Of a stretch of DNA of 64,000 nucleotides, positions 52,377 through 62,038 are shown piece after piece. The stretch is from the NCBI RefSeq assembly GCF_030413615.1, contig NZ_CP129236.1, positions 2,154,001-2,218,000 of the forward strand, given 5' to 3'. The position numbers and the translations under genes are program-made. The stretch is from Planococcus shixiaomingii. Lineage in GTDB: Bacteria; Bacillota; Bacilli; Bacillales_A; Planococcaceae. The notes beneath the pieces are model-generated. The model had not been told where the DNA came from, ran no database searches, and saw nothing but the letters and a program-made list of their open reading frames with translations. Position 1 is the first letter of the stretch. Each line of letters begins with the position of its first letter.

Positions 52377-53156
52377 TCATACTACTGCCCGCACGATATA
52401 TCTAGAAAATGTGACGGCCAAACCTTTAGCTGAAGCATGCTTTTCAAAAATCCGGCTTAACGCGTCTAAATTTTCTCTCTGCAACTCTTTCATTATTTCC
52501 GGCGTTTGGCCGAAACATCTATACTTGAGGACATCCAACGAAGACTGCAAATATTCTTTCGTTTCGATATGTTCAATTTTTGCATTTGAAAACCCGCTCG
52601 TTTCAAGCCGCTGCTTTAATCGATCTAAAATAGGTATTCCTTCAGGCGAAGTAAATAAATTCGGGAAAATATCAAACAGTTCTTTACCTGTCGATTCTCC
52701 CGGATGGAGACCCAAAACTTCTCCACCATTTTTCACCACTCTTTGCAAGTCAGTGTAGGCTGATGTTGGCCCTTTGCGGATATATGCGCAGTCAAAGGCA
52801 TCTTCTTTAAATGGCAAGCGCTCTTTCGTATTTCCTAACATAAAAGAAGCATTCGTCTTTCGAAATTGATTTCCGGTTAATAGGAATTTGTCTGTTACAT
52901 CAATTCCCACGATTTTTTTTGCTAAATCAGCGCCTTGCAAAGTGAAGTCGCCGTGGCCGCATCCGACATCCAGCGCTTTTTTGCCTTGAATCATGTCAGC
53001 TACTTCACTATCAAATATTGATTCACCGTTTGGCTCTTCGTAAACGGAATTCCACGGATATAAGTAAGCGCCTTCGTTTTCTCCAAGTTGCTGGTACCAG
53101 GAGAGTGAATGAGGCGCTAGCCAGTCAGGATGTCGGGTTGGGTCGATGAGTTTCAC
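52377..53156 (-). CDS. Class I SAM-dependent methyltransferase
   Basis: 259 residues. SAM motif I KALDVGCGHGDFTLQGADLA, then KIVGIDVTDKFL, and FDCAYIRKGPTSAYTDLQRV at motif IV to V. The layout is that of small-molecule methyltransferases of the UbiE/Methyltransf_11 type; the substrate is unknown. The start is GTG 53156 with a GAAGGGAAG site upstream. Single gene; a hairpin-like spacer separates it from the reductase gene upstream. Confidence 0.88.
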   Translation of the reverse strand: MKLIDPTRHPDWLAPHSLSWYQQLGENEGAYLYPWNSVYEEPNGESIFDSEVADMIQGKKALDVGCGHGDFTLQGADLAKKIVGIDVTDKFLLTGNQFRKTNASFMLGNTKERLPFKEDAFDCAYIRKGPTSAYTDLQRVVKNGGEVLGLHPGESTGKELFDIFPNLFTSPEGIPILDRLKQRLETSGFSNAKIEHIETKEYLQSSLDVLKYRCFGQTPEIMKELQRENLDALSRIFEKHASAKGLAVTFSRYIVRAVV

Positions 53157-53244
53157 GTTGCTTCTTCCCTTCTATGTATAGATAGAGACACCTTTCCGCC
53201 CTGCGGCGGTGTCTCTAAATCAAAAAAAACAAACAGCAACTTTT

Positions 53245-53796
53245 TTAGCTTTTCCGAATTATTTTGTACCAAATTTCAACTTGCTGCGCGGTCTCGAATG
53301 TCTGCAATTTCTCTAATTGGATTTCCAAGTCTTCGAGATGCTCAAATAACCGCAAGCCTTTACCAAGAAGAATCGGTGCTAACGTAATTTGCAGCTCATC
53401 CGCAAGCCCGGCCTTAAGCAGTTGCTGGCTTACATTTGCCCCCAGCACTACTACGTCTTTTTCTTGTGCAGCCTTCTTGGCTTGGCTGATTACACTTTCA
53501 ATGCCATCGGTCACAAAAGTGAATGTTAAGTTGTCGTTCTCTTTCGGGTGTTTGGCTGGCGGAGTATGCGTCATGATAAACAGCGGCACTTGATACTCGT
53601 AATTGTCGGCATAATCATCGGGGTTGCTGGCCATTTCAAACGTATTGCGCCCCAACACAACTGCACCTACATTTTCCCTTTCTGCTAAGATTTCTTCTGT
53701 CGGTTTGTAACTGGCGTAGAGCTTTTGAATCCCGCCATTCTGATCATTTACAAAGCCGTCGAGAGAAACAACCATTCCAAAATAAACTTTTGCCAT
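53245..53796 (-). CDS. Dihydrofolate reductase family protein (RibD C-terminal type)
   Basis: 183 residues. The sequence VYFGMVVSLDGFVNDQNGG, AVVLGRNTFEMASNPDDY, VVVLGANVSQQLLKAGLADE and LQITLAPILLGKGLRLFEHL is typical of the RibD_C/DHFR-like family (YwjB/YyaP-like), which lacks the true DHFR active site order. Probably an NADPH-dependent reductase of unknown substrate. ATG 53796 is six bases after GGAGGG; the in-frame ATG at 53802 abuts the site. Confidence 0.9.
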   Translation of the reverse strand: MAKVYFGMVVSLDGFVNDQNGGIQKLYASYKPTEEILAERENVGAVVLGRNTFEMASNPDDYADNYEYQVPLFIMTHTPPAKHPKENDNLTFTFVTDGIESVISQAKKAAQEKDVVVLGANVSQQLLKAGLADELQITLAPILLGKGLRLFEHLEDLEIQLEKLQTFETAQQVEIWYKIIRKS

Positions 53797-54076
53797 CTCC
53801 ATCCCTCCGCATCTTGTTTTCCTTTCCTTAGTTTTACCATATTGAATTCCATTTGGTTACATTTTTTGCTGAGGTAGTTCAAAAATGCGTATCATTATTT
53901 CTTTCATTTCACTAGGTGTGGCTGCATAATAAAACAACGAACAAATAAATGATAAAAAAATAATTTCACATTAAATTTTTGTGATTTTTTTTACAAAAAA
54001 CAAGGCAATGGGTTAATAAAGGTGTATTATAAAGACTAGTATTTTTCAAAGTCTAATATCAAAGGGGCAACTAGAC

Positions 54077-55294
54077 ATGCATCATAAGTTTGCAAAGAGA
54101 GCAAGTTCAGTAACATCTTCCGACATGCGCATCATCCTTACTGCCGGGGAACGTCCAGAATTGATTTCACTTGCAGGAGGTTTGCCGGCACCGGAACTGT
54201 TTCCAATTGATGCATTAAAAGCAGCAAGCGAAGCCGTCTTGACAGAAGAAGGCGCGGCATCCCTTCAATATAGTGCAACAGAGGGCTATACCCCACTTAG
54301 AAAAATAATTATTGGACGCATGGATGCTATCGGTATCCCTGTGGAACTAAACCAAGTCATGATTACTTCCGGTTCCCAACAAGCGATCGATTTGACTGGC
54401 AGGCTCCTTATTGACGAAGGAGACACCATCATTTGCGAAAGCCCGACTTACCTAGCTGCAATCAATGCATTTAAAACATATGACGCCAATTTTGTGGAAG
54501 TGGAAATGGATGAAGACGGCATGATCATGGAAATTCTGGAAAAACGGCTTCAGGAAAATCCAAACGCAAAGTTCATTTATACCATTCCTGATTTTCAAAA
54601 CCCCTCCGGCCGAACTCTTAGCCTGGAACGAAGAAAACGCATGATCGAGCTTGCCAACCGCTATGACGTACTGATTTTAGAAGACAACCCTTACGGAGCC
54701 ATCCGATTTTCCGGTACTGCGATTCCGCCGATCAAGCATTTTGATACCGAAGGCCGGGTCATTTACTTAAGCACATTCTCAAAAATATTCGCACCTGGCC
54801 TCCGGCTCGGCTGGATTTGCGCTGATGAGGTATTCATCGAAAAATACATCGGCTTGAAAGAGTCAGCCGATATGCATTCCGACGGTTTTGCCCAGCGTCT
54901 TACGGCAAAATACATGGAGCTGAACGATATCGAGGCGCATATTGAAAAAATCAAAGCTGTGTATAAAGAACGCTGCACGGCCATGGTTGCCTGCATTGAG
55001 CAATACTTCCCTAACGAAATATCTTATGTCGAACCGGAAGGCGGATTGTTCATCTGGGTGGAGCTCCCTGCTTCTATGGATTCTCGTAAAATTGCACTTG
55101 CTTGTCTTGAAAACAATGTCGCTGTCATTCCGGGTGCTGCCTTTTTCGCCAATAAGGCACAAACGAATACCCTGCGATTGAATTTCTCAAATACTTCGGA
55201 AGCACGCATCATCGAAGGCATGAAACGCATCGGTGAAGTACTGCACCGTGAATTGAACGAAATCACCATTACCGCTGGGACGACAACCCGTTAA
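54077..55294 (+). CDS. PLP-dependent aminotransferase (LysN/2-aminoadipate type)
   Basis: 405 residues, fold type I class I/II aminotransferase. Features: LISLAGGLPAPELFP at the N-terminus, SGSQQAIDLTGRLLIDEGDT, IPDFQNPSGRTLS, EDNPYGAIRFSG and the PLP lysine in LSTFSKIFAPGLRLGW; the carboxylate-binding Arg lies in TLRLNFSNTS. No GntR-type DNA-binding domain is attached, so it is the enzyme and not a MocR regulator. It probably uses 2-aminoadipate, leucine or aromatic amino acids. AAAGGGG nine bases before the ATG. Ends at a terminator. Confidence 0.92.
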   Translation: MHHKFAKRASSVTSSDMRIILTAGERPELISLAGGLPAPELFPIDALKAASEAVLTEEGAASLQYSATEGYTPLRKIIIGRMDAIGIPVELNQVMITSGSQQAIDLTGRLLIDEGDTIICESPTYLAAINAFKTYDANFVEVEMDEDGMIMEILEKRLQENPNAKFIYTIPDFQNPSGRTLSLERRKRMIELANRYDVLILEDNPYGAIRFSGTAIPPIKHFDTEGRVIYLSTFSKIFAPGLRLGWICADEVFIEKYIGLKESADMHSDGFAQRLTAKYMELNDIEAHIEKIKAVYKERCTAMVACIEQYFPNEISYVEPEGGLFIWVELPASMDSRKIALACLENNVAVIPGAAFFANKAQTNTLRLNFSNTSEARIIEGMKRIGEVLHRELNEITITAGTTTR

Positions 55295-55334
55295 GTACAG
55301 CAATTTCTCTATAGTCTTTAACTGAAGAACGCAT

Positions 55335-55374
55335 AAAAAAGCAGCTGTCATCAAAAAGATGAAGCTGCTTTTTT
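55335..55374 (+). terminator. Terminator of the aminotransferase gene
   Basis: Twelve-base-pair outer stem AAAAAAGCAGCT / AGCTGCTTTTTT. The remaining gap to 55653 is AT-rich and shows no gene. Confidence 0.85.
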
Positions 55375-55653
55375 GTGGGCAGAAAATATAATTACGAACA
55401 ACATTGTTGTATATGAAGAAGATCCTGTAAACAGCCGTATCGAACACACCTGATTAATGATAAGATTACGAATATACGTTCTTACCAATAGATTTTCTTA
55501 ATAATGATTAAGAGCTGAGTTCAGATCGCTATAATCTAGAAATTATAAGGATATTAAAGTCTTTAGCAGCTTTAATTTAATGTATCCAAGTTCGGATGCA
55601 CGATATTAAGGACTCAAACTTTAAAAACACATTTTGAAAGGCAGTGGAAATGA

Positions 55654-56355
55654 ATGGATTTCGAAACGGTTATGCAGGAACTAGAAACGCTTGGCAAAGA
55701 TCGGATCAAAAAGACGTACATGCGAAACGGTGCGAAAGAGCCGGTTTTTGGTGTCGCAACCGGTGAAATGAAGCCGCTCGCAAAAATCATCAAGAAAAAC
55801 CAGCCTTTGGCCGAAGAGCTATACGCTACAGGGAACTACGACGCCATGTATTTTGCCGGCATCATTTCGGATTTTTCGACTGAAGAGGAATTTGAGCGAT
55901 GGATGGACGGAGCGTATTTTTACATGCTGTCTGATTACGTCGTCGCCGTTTCTTTGGCAGAAGCCGAGTTCGCTCAAGAGTTAGCTGATAAATGGATTGC
56001 CAGCGGAGAAGAACTTAAAATGTCGGCAGGCTGGAGCTGCTATTGCTGGCTCTTAGGCAATCGCAAGGACCATGAGTTCAGTCCAGAAAAGCTATCTCAC
56101 ATGCTCGATCAAGTTGAAAAAACCATTCGTGATTCCCCTGACCGGACAAAAATTTCTATGAATAACTTTATTTATACCGTGGCAATTTCTTATGTGCCGC
56201 TCCATGAAAAAGCAATTGAAACCGCAAAATCGGTAGGACAGCTTGAAATAAAAAAAGACAACAAAAAAAGCAGCTTCCTTAACGCTTCTGAAAGCATCCA
56301 AAAAGAGCTGGATAGAGGACGGATTGGTTTTAAACGCAAGTACGTAAGATGTTAA
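55654..56355 (+). CDS. DNA alkylation repair protein (AlkD-like)
   Basis: 233 residues of HEAT-like helical repeats, the AlkD/AlkC fold: VFGVATGEMKPLAKIIKKNQ, AEELYATGNYDAMYFAGIIS, WMDGAYFYMLSDYVVAVSLA and WSCYCWLLGNRKD. Family members remove N3- and N7-alkylated bases without base flipping. The C-terminus (IKKDNKKSSFLNASESIQKE) is the basic tail often seen in this group. The ATG at 55654 has only a weak GTGGAA-type site. Single gene with terminator. Confidence 0.88.
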   Translation: MDFETVMQELETLGKDRIKKTYMRNGAKEPVFGVATGEMKPLAKIIKKNQPLAEELYATGNYDAMYFAGIISDFSTEEEFERWMDGAYFYMLSDYVVAVSLAEAEFAQELADKWIASGEELKMSAGWSCYCWLLGNRKDHEFSPEKLSHMLDQVEKTIRDSPDRTKISMNNFIYTVAISYVPLHEKAIETAKSVGQLEIKKDNKKSSFLNASESIQKELDRGRIGFKRKYVRC

Positions 56356-56384
56356 CTTTTTTCTTCTTCAATAGATTCCTGGCG

Positions 56385-56418
56385 AAAAGAGAAGATGGCC
56401 TTTGCCTTCTTCTCTTTT
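56385..56418 (+). terminator. Terminator of the AlkD-like gene
   Basis: Eleven-base-pair stem AAAAGAGAAGA / TCTTCTCTTTT, 12-base loop, T-rich after it. Confidence 0.85.
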
Positions 56419-56465
56419 TCTATAATTTTAGATAGTCAATCAAATTAAAAAAGGTGCTTCGTCTA

Positions 56466-56654
56466 CTAGTTAACAATGTACGAAATGAACACCAAAACAA
56501 AACTTAAAACTACAAATCCGACGATGAAATATTGAAATATTCTTAAAGGCATCGGCAGCTTTGCGTTCTTTTTTCCTGAAGAAACACCGGCAGGAATTCC
56601 AAGATGTTTCAGTATAAATTCATTCCCGTCATCAAATGGTTTTTTCTCTTCCAT
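56466..56654 (-). CDS. Small single-span membrane protein, 62 residues
   Basis: Begins MEEKKPFDDGNEFILKHLGI, has a basic middle (SSGKKNAKLPMPLR) and a C-terminal membrane span (YFIVGFVVLSFVLVFISYI). Function unknown. ATG 56654 follows GAGGAGGGA closely; the longer frame from 56693 includes this site. Confidence 0.65.
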   Translation of the reverse strand: MEEKKPFDDGNEFILKHLGIPAGVSSGKKNAKLPMPLRIFQYFIVGFVVLSFVLVFISYIVN

Positions 56655-57056
56655 ACTATCCCTCCTCGCATTCCTTAGAATTGCACGTTTCATATCTGGC
56701 CTTTCATCATCTATATAGCTGTTATACGGAATAGAAATGAAATCGATTCATCTTCTTCAAACAATCGCTAACGAAGTTCAACAAAAAGAAGCAAGTTATT
56801 TTCATTTCCTCATAATCTCTCCCGAAAATATGTTCATATAAAATTATTTTTTTATAACATTATTCCCCTTAATAAAATTCCTTTTTTTGCAGAAAGTTAA
56901 ATAAAAAGCAGTAGATTCCTTTGTTACTAAGAGACTTCACTAATTTTTCCTTAACGAAACTTTTTTGCCCATCCCCTTTCCTGTTGCTATTCTGAAAAAC
57001 CTTTGCTGTAGACCCACTCGATATGAGTCTGTTATCATACTCAAGGGGTTTTGAAA
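56655..57056. other. Gene-free region between the small membrane protein and cation efflux genes
   Basis: 402 bases between divergent genes, AT-rich, so it should hold both promoters. No metal-regulator palindrome or gene recognised. AAGGGG at 57043-57048 serves the efflux gene. Confidence 0.4.
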
Positions 57057-57941
57057 GTGAGGCAAAGAAAGATGGAACAAGAAAGATACGACAACTTAAA
57101 ATTAGGTGAAAAAGGCGCGATTCTCAGCATTGTCGCCTATATTCTCCTTTCTATACTCAAACTATTTGTGGGATACACTGCAAACTCGGAAGCCTTATTG
57201 GCAGACGGTTTAAATAATATGACAGATATTGTTGCTTCCGTCGCTGTTTTAATTGGGTTAAAATTGTCCCAAAAACCGGCGGATGATAATCACCCATATG
57301 GACATTGGAGAGCAGAAACGATTGCTGCCCTTGTCGCTTCCTTCATCATGATGGCAGTCGGGTTGCAAGTGGTCTATTCCGCGGTGGTATCTGTTTTTGA
57401 AGGAAGCCATCAGGCACCAGATATGATAGCTGCATGGACGGGTATTTTTTCCGCTTTCGTCATGTACTTTGTCTATCGCTACAACAAAAACCTTGCCAAT
57501 AAAATTAATAGCCAGGCTGTTAAAGCAGCAGCAAAAGATAACCTTTCCGATGCGTGGGTCAGCATTGCAGCAGTGGCCGGGATTATTGGCGCCCAGTTTT
57601 ACCTGACATGGCTCGATCCATTGACAGCGGTACTGGTCGGGTTTTTAATTTGCAAAACGGCTTGGGGCATCTTCTGGGATGCTACCCATGATTTAACGGA
57701 TGGATTTGATGAAGAATTAATTAAATCATTTAAAGACACTGCCCTGCGAGTATACGGTGTCAAAGGAGTAAAAGACATCCGCGCCAGAAACTACGGCAAT
57801 AATGCAGTGGTCGATTTGGTCCTGTTAGTCCGGTCTGACTTGGATATCCGGCTTGCCCATGACATTTCGACCGAAGTTGAAAAAGAATTGATGAACACGT
57901 ATGATATCTCGGCCGTCCATGTTCATGTGGAACCGAATTAA
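57057..57941 (+). CDS. Cation diffusion facilitator (CDF) transporter
   Basis: About 294 residues. Six membrane spans, with the metal site in spans two and five: LLADGLNNMTDIVAS and AAKDNLSDAWVSIAA (the Asp/Asn pairs), plus HPYGHWRAETIAAL between spans. The cytoplasmic C-terminal domain ends VDLVLLVRSDLDIRLAHDIS and YDISAVHVHVEPN. It exports zinc, manganese, iron or cobalt by proton exchange; Asp-rich sites with Asn rather than His favour manganese or iron, which is inference. GTG 57057 lies eight bases after AAGGGG; TTG 57051 is too close. Confidence 0.92.
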   Translation: MRQRKMEQERYDNLKLGEKGAILSIVAYILLSILKLFVGYTANSEALLADGLNNMTDIVASVAVLIGLKLSQKPADDNHPYGHWRAETIAALVASFIMMAVGLQVVYSAVVSVFEGSHQAPDMIAAWTGIFSAFVMYFVYRYNKNLANKINSQAVKAAAKDNLSDAWVSIAAVAGIIGAQFYLTWLDPLTAVLVGFLICKTAWGIFWDATHDLTDGFDEELIKSFKDTALRVYGVKGVKDIRARNYGNNAVVDLVLLVRSDLDIRLAHDISTEVEKELMNTYDISAVHVHVEPN

Positions 57942-58043
57942 TAATGTCTTGATGTTTTATGCTCCAAGCAATTCTTTTTCAGCAAAATATCTTCTACTAT
58001 CCACTTCGACATCATCTCTTAGATGAAAAACGCTAGAATATTT

Positions 58044-58086
58044 AAAAAGAGAAAATGCTCTTAATGAGCATTTTCTCTTTTTTTTT
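58044..58086. terminator. Terminator downstream of the CDF gene
   Basis: 17-base-pair stem AAAAAGAGAAAATGCTC / GAGCATTTTCTCTTTTT, five-base loop. The remaining gap 57942-58291 contains no supported gene; an open frame crosses this hairpin. Confidence 0.85.
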
Positions 58087-58291
58087 GCATTAATTTTAAG
58101 GATACTTTCATTCTTTTGTTTGGTTGAGCGACTGGAAAAACAAAATGAATATACCATTTGGCTATTTGGTAATATTAAATAGGCAAAAAAACAATTATAT
58201 TACCTTTTCTGCAAGCAAATTATTTGAAGAAGTACATTTGTGAAGATTATATCTATTGCCGGATTTCCTCACACGTTTGTCTTCCAAAATT

Positions 58292-59089
58292 CTATAATTC
58301 AGCCCATTCTTTTCCATGTTCACGAATAAATTTAATATCATTTCGATAATGTTCTAAGTGCCCTTCAGCAATCATCTTTTGAAAAGCAACCTCGCCTTCT
58401 CGGGCTTTTCTAGTTATATATTTGCAAAGCCCTTCTAATCGAAGCACTACCATGTCCAAATAATCTTCTTCTATAGCTTCGCCATAAGTCTCAAAAAACA
58501 ATTGCACTCGTTTTCTTATACGATCGGCATCGTGAATTGAACTATAATGAATTTCATCACCTGTTTCTGTAAGATACAATCTGCTTAGTGGCACGCAGGT
58601 ATAAAGCGTATAAGCAACATCCCACAGTCTGGGACCAGGAGCGGCAATGTCGAAATCAATAATTCCTACAGGTCTTTCCTGATTGAAAATGATGTTGTAT
58701 ATGGCAAAATCATTATGGCATAGCACTTCATATTGTGAAGGAGTATTGTCAATTGGCTCCCAGTCATCTTCAAATGAAAAATCACTCACTGCATCATGAT
58801 AAAGACACAGCATTTTCGCAATCTCTTTTAAGACTTCATCAGAGCGCATGTAATTCTTTAAAGGATAATTGCCGGCCTCGCCTTTAATAAACGACAAGAT
58901 CTCTCTGCCTTTTTCATCTATACCTAAATACTTTGGCGCATAATTAAACCCTTTATTCTCCAAATGCTTCAACAGCTTATGAATTCTGAAGCTTTCCGGC
59001 TTTAATTCCCGCCGCACCGTATTTTCAGAACGATAGACGTTTGAGGCATTGCCACCTGTTAATTTCTCTTCGTTTTTATGATTCGACAA
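58292..59089 (-). CDS. Aminoglycoside-phosphotransferase-like kinase
   Basis: 265 residues of the APH family. The N-lobe has GGNASNVYRSENTVRRE; the catalytic loop is YEVLCHNDFAIYNIIFN (His-Asn-Asp in the usual HGDxxxxN place, with N as variant); the metal Asp is in GIIDFDIAAPGPRLWDVAY. Such enzymes phosphorylate small alcohols (aminoglycosides, homoserine, choline, thiamine); the substrate is not clear and drug resistance should not be assumed. The start is TTG, nine bases after AAAGGAGG. Confidence 0.85.
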   Translation of the reverse strand: MSNHKNEEKLTGGNASNVYRSENTVRRELKPESFRIHKLLKHLENKGFNYAPKYLGIDEKGREILSFIKGEAGNYPLKNYMRSDEVLKEIAKMLCLYHDAVSDFSFEDDWEPIDNTPSQYEVLCHNDFAIYNIIFNQERPVGIIDFDIAAPGPRLWDVAYTLYTCVPLSRLYLTETGDEIHYSSIHDADRIRKRVQLFFETYGEAIEEDYLDMVVLRLEGLCKYITRKAREGEVAFQKMIAEGHLEHYRNDIKFIREHGKEWAEL

Positions 59090-59223
59090 TGAACTTTTCC
59101 TCCTTTGCCACTTTCATCACTAACAACATCTAAATAACTCGTAGCATAGGAAACTTCAAAAAAATTGAATACACCTTTAGTATCAACACGTTACATTCAA
59201 CTCTTTCCCCATCAGGAAATTGA

Positions 59224-60042
59224 TCATCCTTCAAATGGCAAAGGTTGAGTTCCATCTACATCGGTAAAGCCGTATTGCCTCGCTAAATCGGCCACCATCA
59301 CTGCATCGCCAGAAAGGTTTGATACTGCAGAGTCTGTTGCCAATGCAACAACTGCACGTCCTACATACGCCGTGGTTTCCGTTGTTCCATCCTCTGGTCC
59401 AAAACCTGAATCTATAACCCTTTCTGTCCTCATCCAACCCGGGCACACCGCAACGCTTGAAATATTGAAGTCCTTTAATTCCTTTGCCATTCCAAGTGTC
59501 ATTCGATTGATAGCGTTCATAGCCAAATCATAATACAAATTCCCTGAGATTTTGTCCTCGATAAAAAATGTGAGATTTACAATTAATCCTTTATAGTGTT
59601 GCTTCATTAGAGGCACAGCGTACCGAGTCGTCATTAAATAAGCATGCGGTCCAGCAACCATCATCGCATCCCAATGCTCCAGTGGCCGTTCCCAAAAATG
59701 TCTTCCCTCTCCAGACGGCATCGAACTTTCAGAGCCGCCAAATACACTATTGACTAAAATATCAATCCGTCCATGTTCTCTTTCAATTTGTCCAAACAGA
59801 TTTCTCACATCAGTGTCGCTTGTGTGGTCACATCGTACGGCGATGCCTTTGCCTCCCCGCGAAGTGACCCCATTGGCAGTTTCCTCTATGGTTTCTGATC
59901 GGTTATCGGTTACAGCTCCTCTTACACTCCGACCTTTCACATACACCGTCGCTCCTGCACTGCCTAGTTCGAAGGCAATTCCTCTACCCGCTCCACGGGA
60001 TGCCCCTGTAACAACTGCAATCTTCCCTTGTAATGGCTTCAT
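59224..60042 (-). CDS. SDR family protein with altered catalytic residues
   Basis: 272 residues. The NAD(P)-binding motif is good (VVTGASRGAGRGIAFELG, then YVKGRSVRG), and LVNSVFGG replaces the NNAG motif. At the active site the expected Tyr-xxx-Lys reads YDLAMNAINRM, with Met in place of Lys, and the usual catalytic Ser strand reads IVNLTFFIEDK. This resembles some DHRS1-like SDRs but with the lysine lost, so it may bind cofactor without normal catalysis. GGGGATAGGG precedes the ATG. Confidence 0.85.
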   Translation of the reverse strand: MKPLQGKIAVVTGASRGAGRGIAFELGSAGATVYVKGRSVRGAVTDNRSETIEETANGVTSRGGKGIAVRCDHTSDTDVRNLFGQIEREHGRIDILVNSVFGGSESSMPSGEGRHFWERPLEHWDAMMVAGPHAYLMTTRYAVPLMKQHYKGLIVNLTFFIEDKISGNLYYDLAMNAINRMTLGMAKELKDFNISSVAVCPGWMRTERVIDSGFGPEDGTTETTAYVGRAVVALATDSAVSNLSGDAVMVADLARQYGFTDVDGTQPLPFEG

Positions 60043-60099
60043 ATTTCCCTATCCCCTTACCTATTACAATTTTAAATACAGAAAACTTTGTTCAATAAA

Positions 60100-60594
60100 T
60101 CAAGGTTTGTGAAAATAAGGACCGCAGTCTTCTTCGTGGGTCAAAATATAGGTCCAGTTAAAGAGTTCATCGACGATATAGAGATCCAGCAGATAAGTTA
60201 CACCCGGGTTATTGCCAAAACGTTCGATATTGACGTTAGTTTCTTCATCAGTTGGACTGGCTATATGAGTGATATCTTTTGCTTTTAGGCGACTTGCCTT
60301 CGGTATGTAGATTGCCTCTTCATCAAACGCATAAATAAGGTAGCACCCTGCCTTTTTCTGCTGATCAAATGCTTCAATCGCCCGTTGCTCTTTCAAACAC
60401 TCAATTTTTCCCCAGCTGAAAACATTCCACATGCATTGCTTAAAAGCCATCTTCCGCTTTTGGGATTTGCTCATATCTTTGGCGAAAGCTTCTTCCCATC
60501 GCAGCTCCAATTCGTTCTTTCTGTTGGGCATTACTTCAAAGCTGATGTTCCTGTCCTGTAATCGATTTAGTTGTTTCTGAACAAAATCTTCCAT
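60100..60594 (-). CDS. DUF4275 family protein
   Basis: 164 residues. The pattern matches DUF4275: WNVFSWGKIECLKEQRAIEA, FDQQKKAGCYLIYAF and DLYIVDELFNWTYILTHEED with terminal CGPYF. Function unknown; members are cytoplasmic and common in Bacillaceae. GGGGAAGT lies just before the ATG. It is upstream of the SDR gene in the same direction, 57 bases away, so the two may be cotranscribed. Confidence 0.8.
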   Translation of the reverse strand: MEDFVQKQLNRLQDRNISFEVMPNRKNELELRWEEAFAKDMSKSQKRKMAFKQCMWNVFSWGKIECLKEQRAIEAFDQQKKAGCYLIYAFDEEAIYIPKASRLKAKDITHIASPTDEETNVNIERFGNNPGVTYLLDLYIVDELFNWTYILTHEEDCGPYFHKP

Positions 60595-60855
60595 ACTTCC
60601 CCGCTTTTCTAAAAATAAACAAGATTTACTGTTTCTTTAAATATACGCAGAGAATAAAAAGATAGCTAGTTAATTTTGGAAATTATAGTGTACGTAAAAC
60701 TATACTTTTACTGATAAAAAAGAAAAAAATGCGCTTTAATTAGTCATTGAGCTGTACGATAAAGAAAAATAGCGACTGGGTTTTTCTCACATATTTAGTA
60801 ACAAGCAGGATTCCATTCTTTTATCGAGAATTATTTAATGACTGGAGGCTAGAAA

Positions 60856-61614
60856 ATGAAAACAGAAATTTTAAGACAGAATCAAAGAAGTTGGAATACG
60901 GTTGCAGCCCACTTTAACGGTGTTGATGCTTTGCCCAGCTTTGGACCGTTTGCCCAAACTGATGATGAACTGCAGTTATTTGAATCGATTCAAGAAAAAA
61001 AGGTTCTGGATATTGGTTGTGGCAGCGGCCATTCATTAGCTTATATGTCTGAAGGAGGAGCCGCGGAATTATGGGGTGTCGATTTTTCTGAAAATCAAAT
61101 CGAGAGAGCGAGCGAAACATTGCAAGGGCTCCAGGCAAACTTACACTGCGCGGCCATGGAAGAAGATATCGATCTTCCCAAAAATTATTTTGACATTGTC
61201 TATTCCATTTATGCCATCGGTTGGACGACCGACTTGAAAGAGACTCTCAACTTGATTTATTCATATCTTAAGCCGGGCGGCTATTTCCTTTTCAGCTGGG
61301 ATCATCCGCTTTATGCCCATCTGCAAAGCGACCAAGGCCATATTTCGCTGAATGGTTCCTATCAGGAGGAGGGCATGACACGCTACGAAAATTTTAAGGG
61401 TGAAGATGCGCCCGTCGCTATTCCGAAGCGAAAATTCAGTACGTATTTGAATTCGTTGATTCAAGCCGGTTTTATGATTGAAGAAGTCGTCGAAACGGAC
61501 GTCCCGCACCAGCTGAAGAATTCCGAAACCGAAGTATCCGACCGCTACTATTCTCTCTACAAAGCGCAGAAATTCCCTACCACTATGATTATTAAGGCGC
61601 GAAAAGAAAAATAA
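60856..61614 (+). CDS. Class I SAM-dependent methyltransferase
   Basis: 252 residues. Motif I KVLDIGCGSGHSLAYMSEGG, then LWGVDFSENQIERASETL, and FDIVYSIYAIGWTTDLKETL at motif IV; post-motif YLKPGGYFLFSWDHPLY. A Methyltransf_11/25-type small-molecule enzyme, substrate unknown. It begins with RQNQRSWNTVAAHF, a typical N-terminal helix of this group. GGAGG eight bases before the ATG. Single gene. Confidence 0.9.
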   Translation: MKTEILRQNQRSWNTVAAHFNGVDALPSFGPFAQTDDELQLFESIQEKKVLDIGCGSGHSLAYMSEGGAAELWGVDFSENQIERASETLQGLQANLHCAAMEEDIDLPKNYFDIVYSIYAIGWTTDLKETLNLIYSYLKPGGYFLFSWDHPLYAHLQSDQGHISLNGSYQEEGMTRYENFKGEDAPVAIPKRKFSTYLNSLIQAGFMIEEVVETDVPHQLKNSETEVSDRYYSLYKAQKFPTTMIIKARKEK

Positions 61615-61711
61615 TGCGGACAACTTGAAGTAAACAAAATTAATAAGACATCCTGCTGTTAATGCTTATAAGCTGGTATGCGGCTCTTAAATTCGATAAA
61701 GGAGGTATGCA

Positions 61712-61936
61712 ATGGGATTAATAACGTTATTCAAACTGATTTGTTTTTTATTGTTTATTATTGCAATGGTTTTAAGTCTGTATGAGACCATTAAAGTTTT
61801 TATGTACTTTAATAAAGAAACAAAAAAGAGAAAAATTCCTAGAGAGGAATACTTTCTTAAAGCAAGAAAGATGGGTTTATACTACCTGGCATTTATTATT
61901 GCTTCATTTTTTTATGGTTTCTCTAGCGCCTTTTAG
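61712..61936 (+). CDS. Small two-span membrane protein, 74 residues
   Basis: Two hydrophobic spans (LFKLICFLLFIIAMVLSLYE and YYLAFIIASFFYGFSSAF) around a basic loop (FNKETKKRKIPREEYFLKAR). Not recognised. Complete AAAGGAGGT site before the ATG. Confidence 0.75.
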   Translation: MGLITLFKLICFLLFIIAMVLSLYETIKVFMYFNKETKKRKIPREEYFLKARKMGLYYLAFIIASFFYGFSSAF

Positions 61937-62038
61937 TCCCGTGTCTTTGAAGTTTAGTATATTTTGTAAAATATTCCATATACAAAATGACTTCTATGAT
62001 AAAATGAAGGAAAAGATAAAATGTTCGGAGGCTTAAGA

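Noticed and set aside
57957..58157. 66-residue open frame after the cation efflux gene
   Set aside because: It reads through a strong terminator hairpin and has a low-complexity sequence.
58292..59089. Antibiotic resistance gene
   Set aside because: It has the general APH fold only; nothing in the sequence ties it to an aminoglycoside and many family members act on metabolites.
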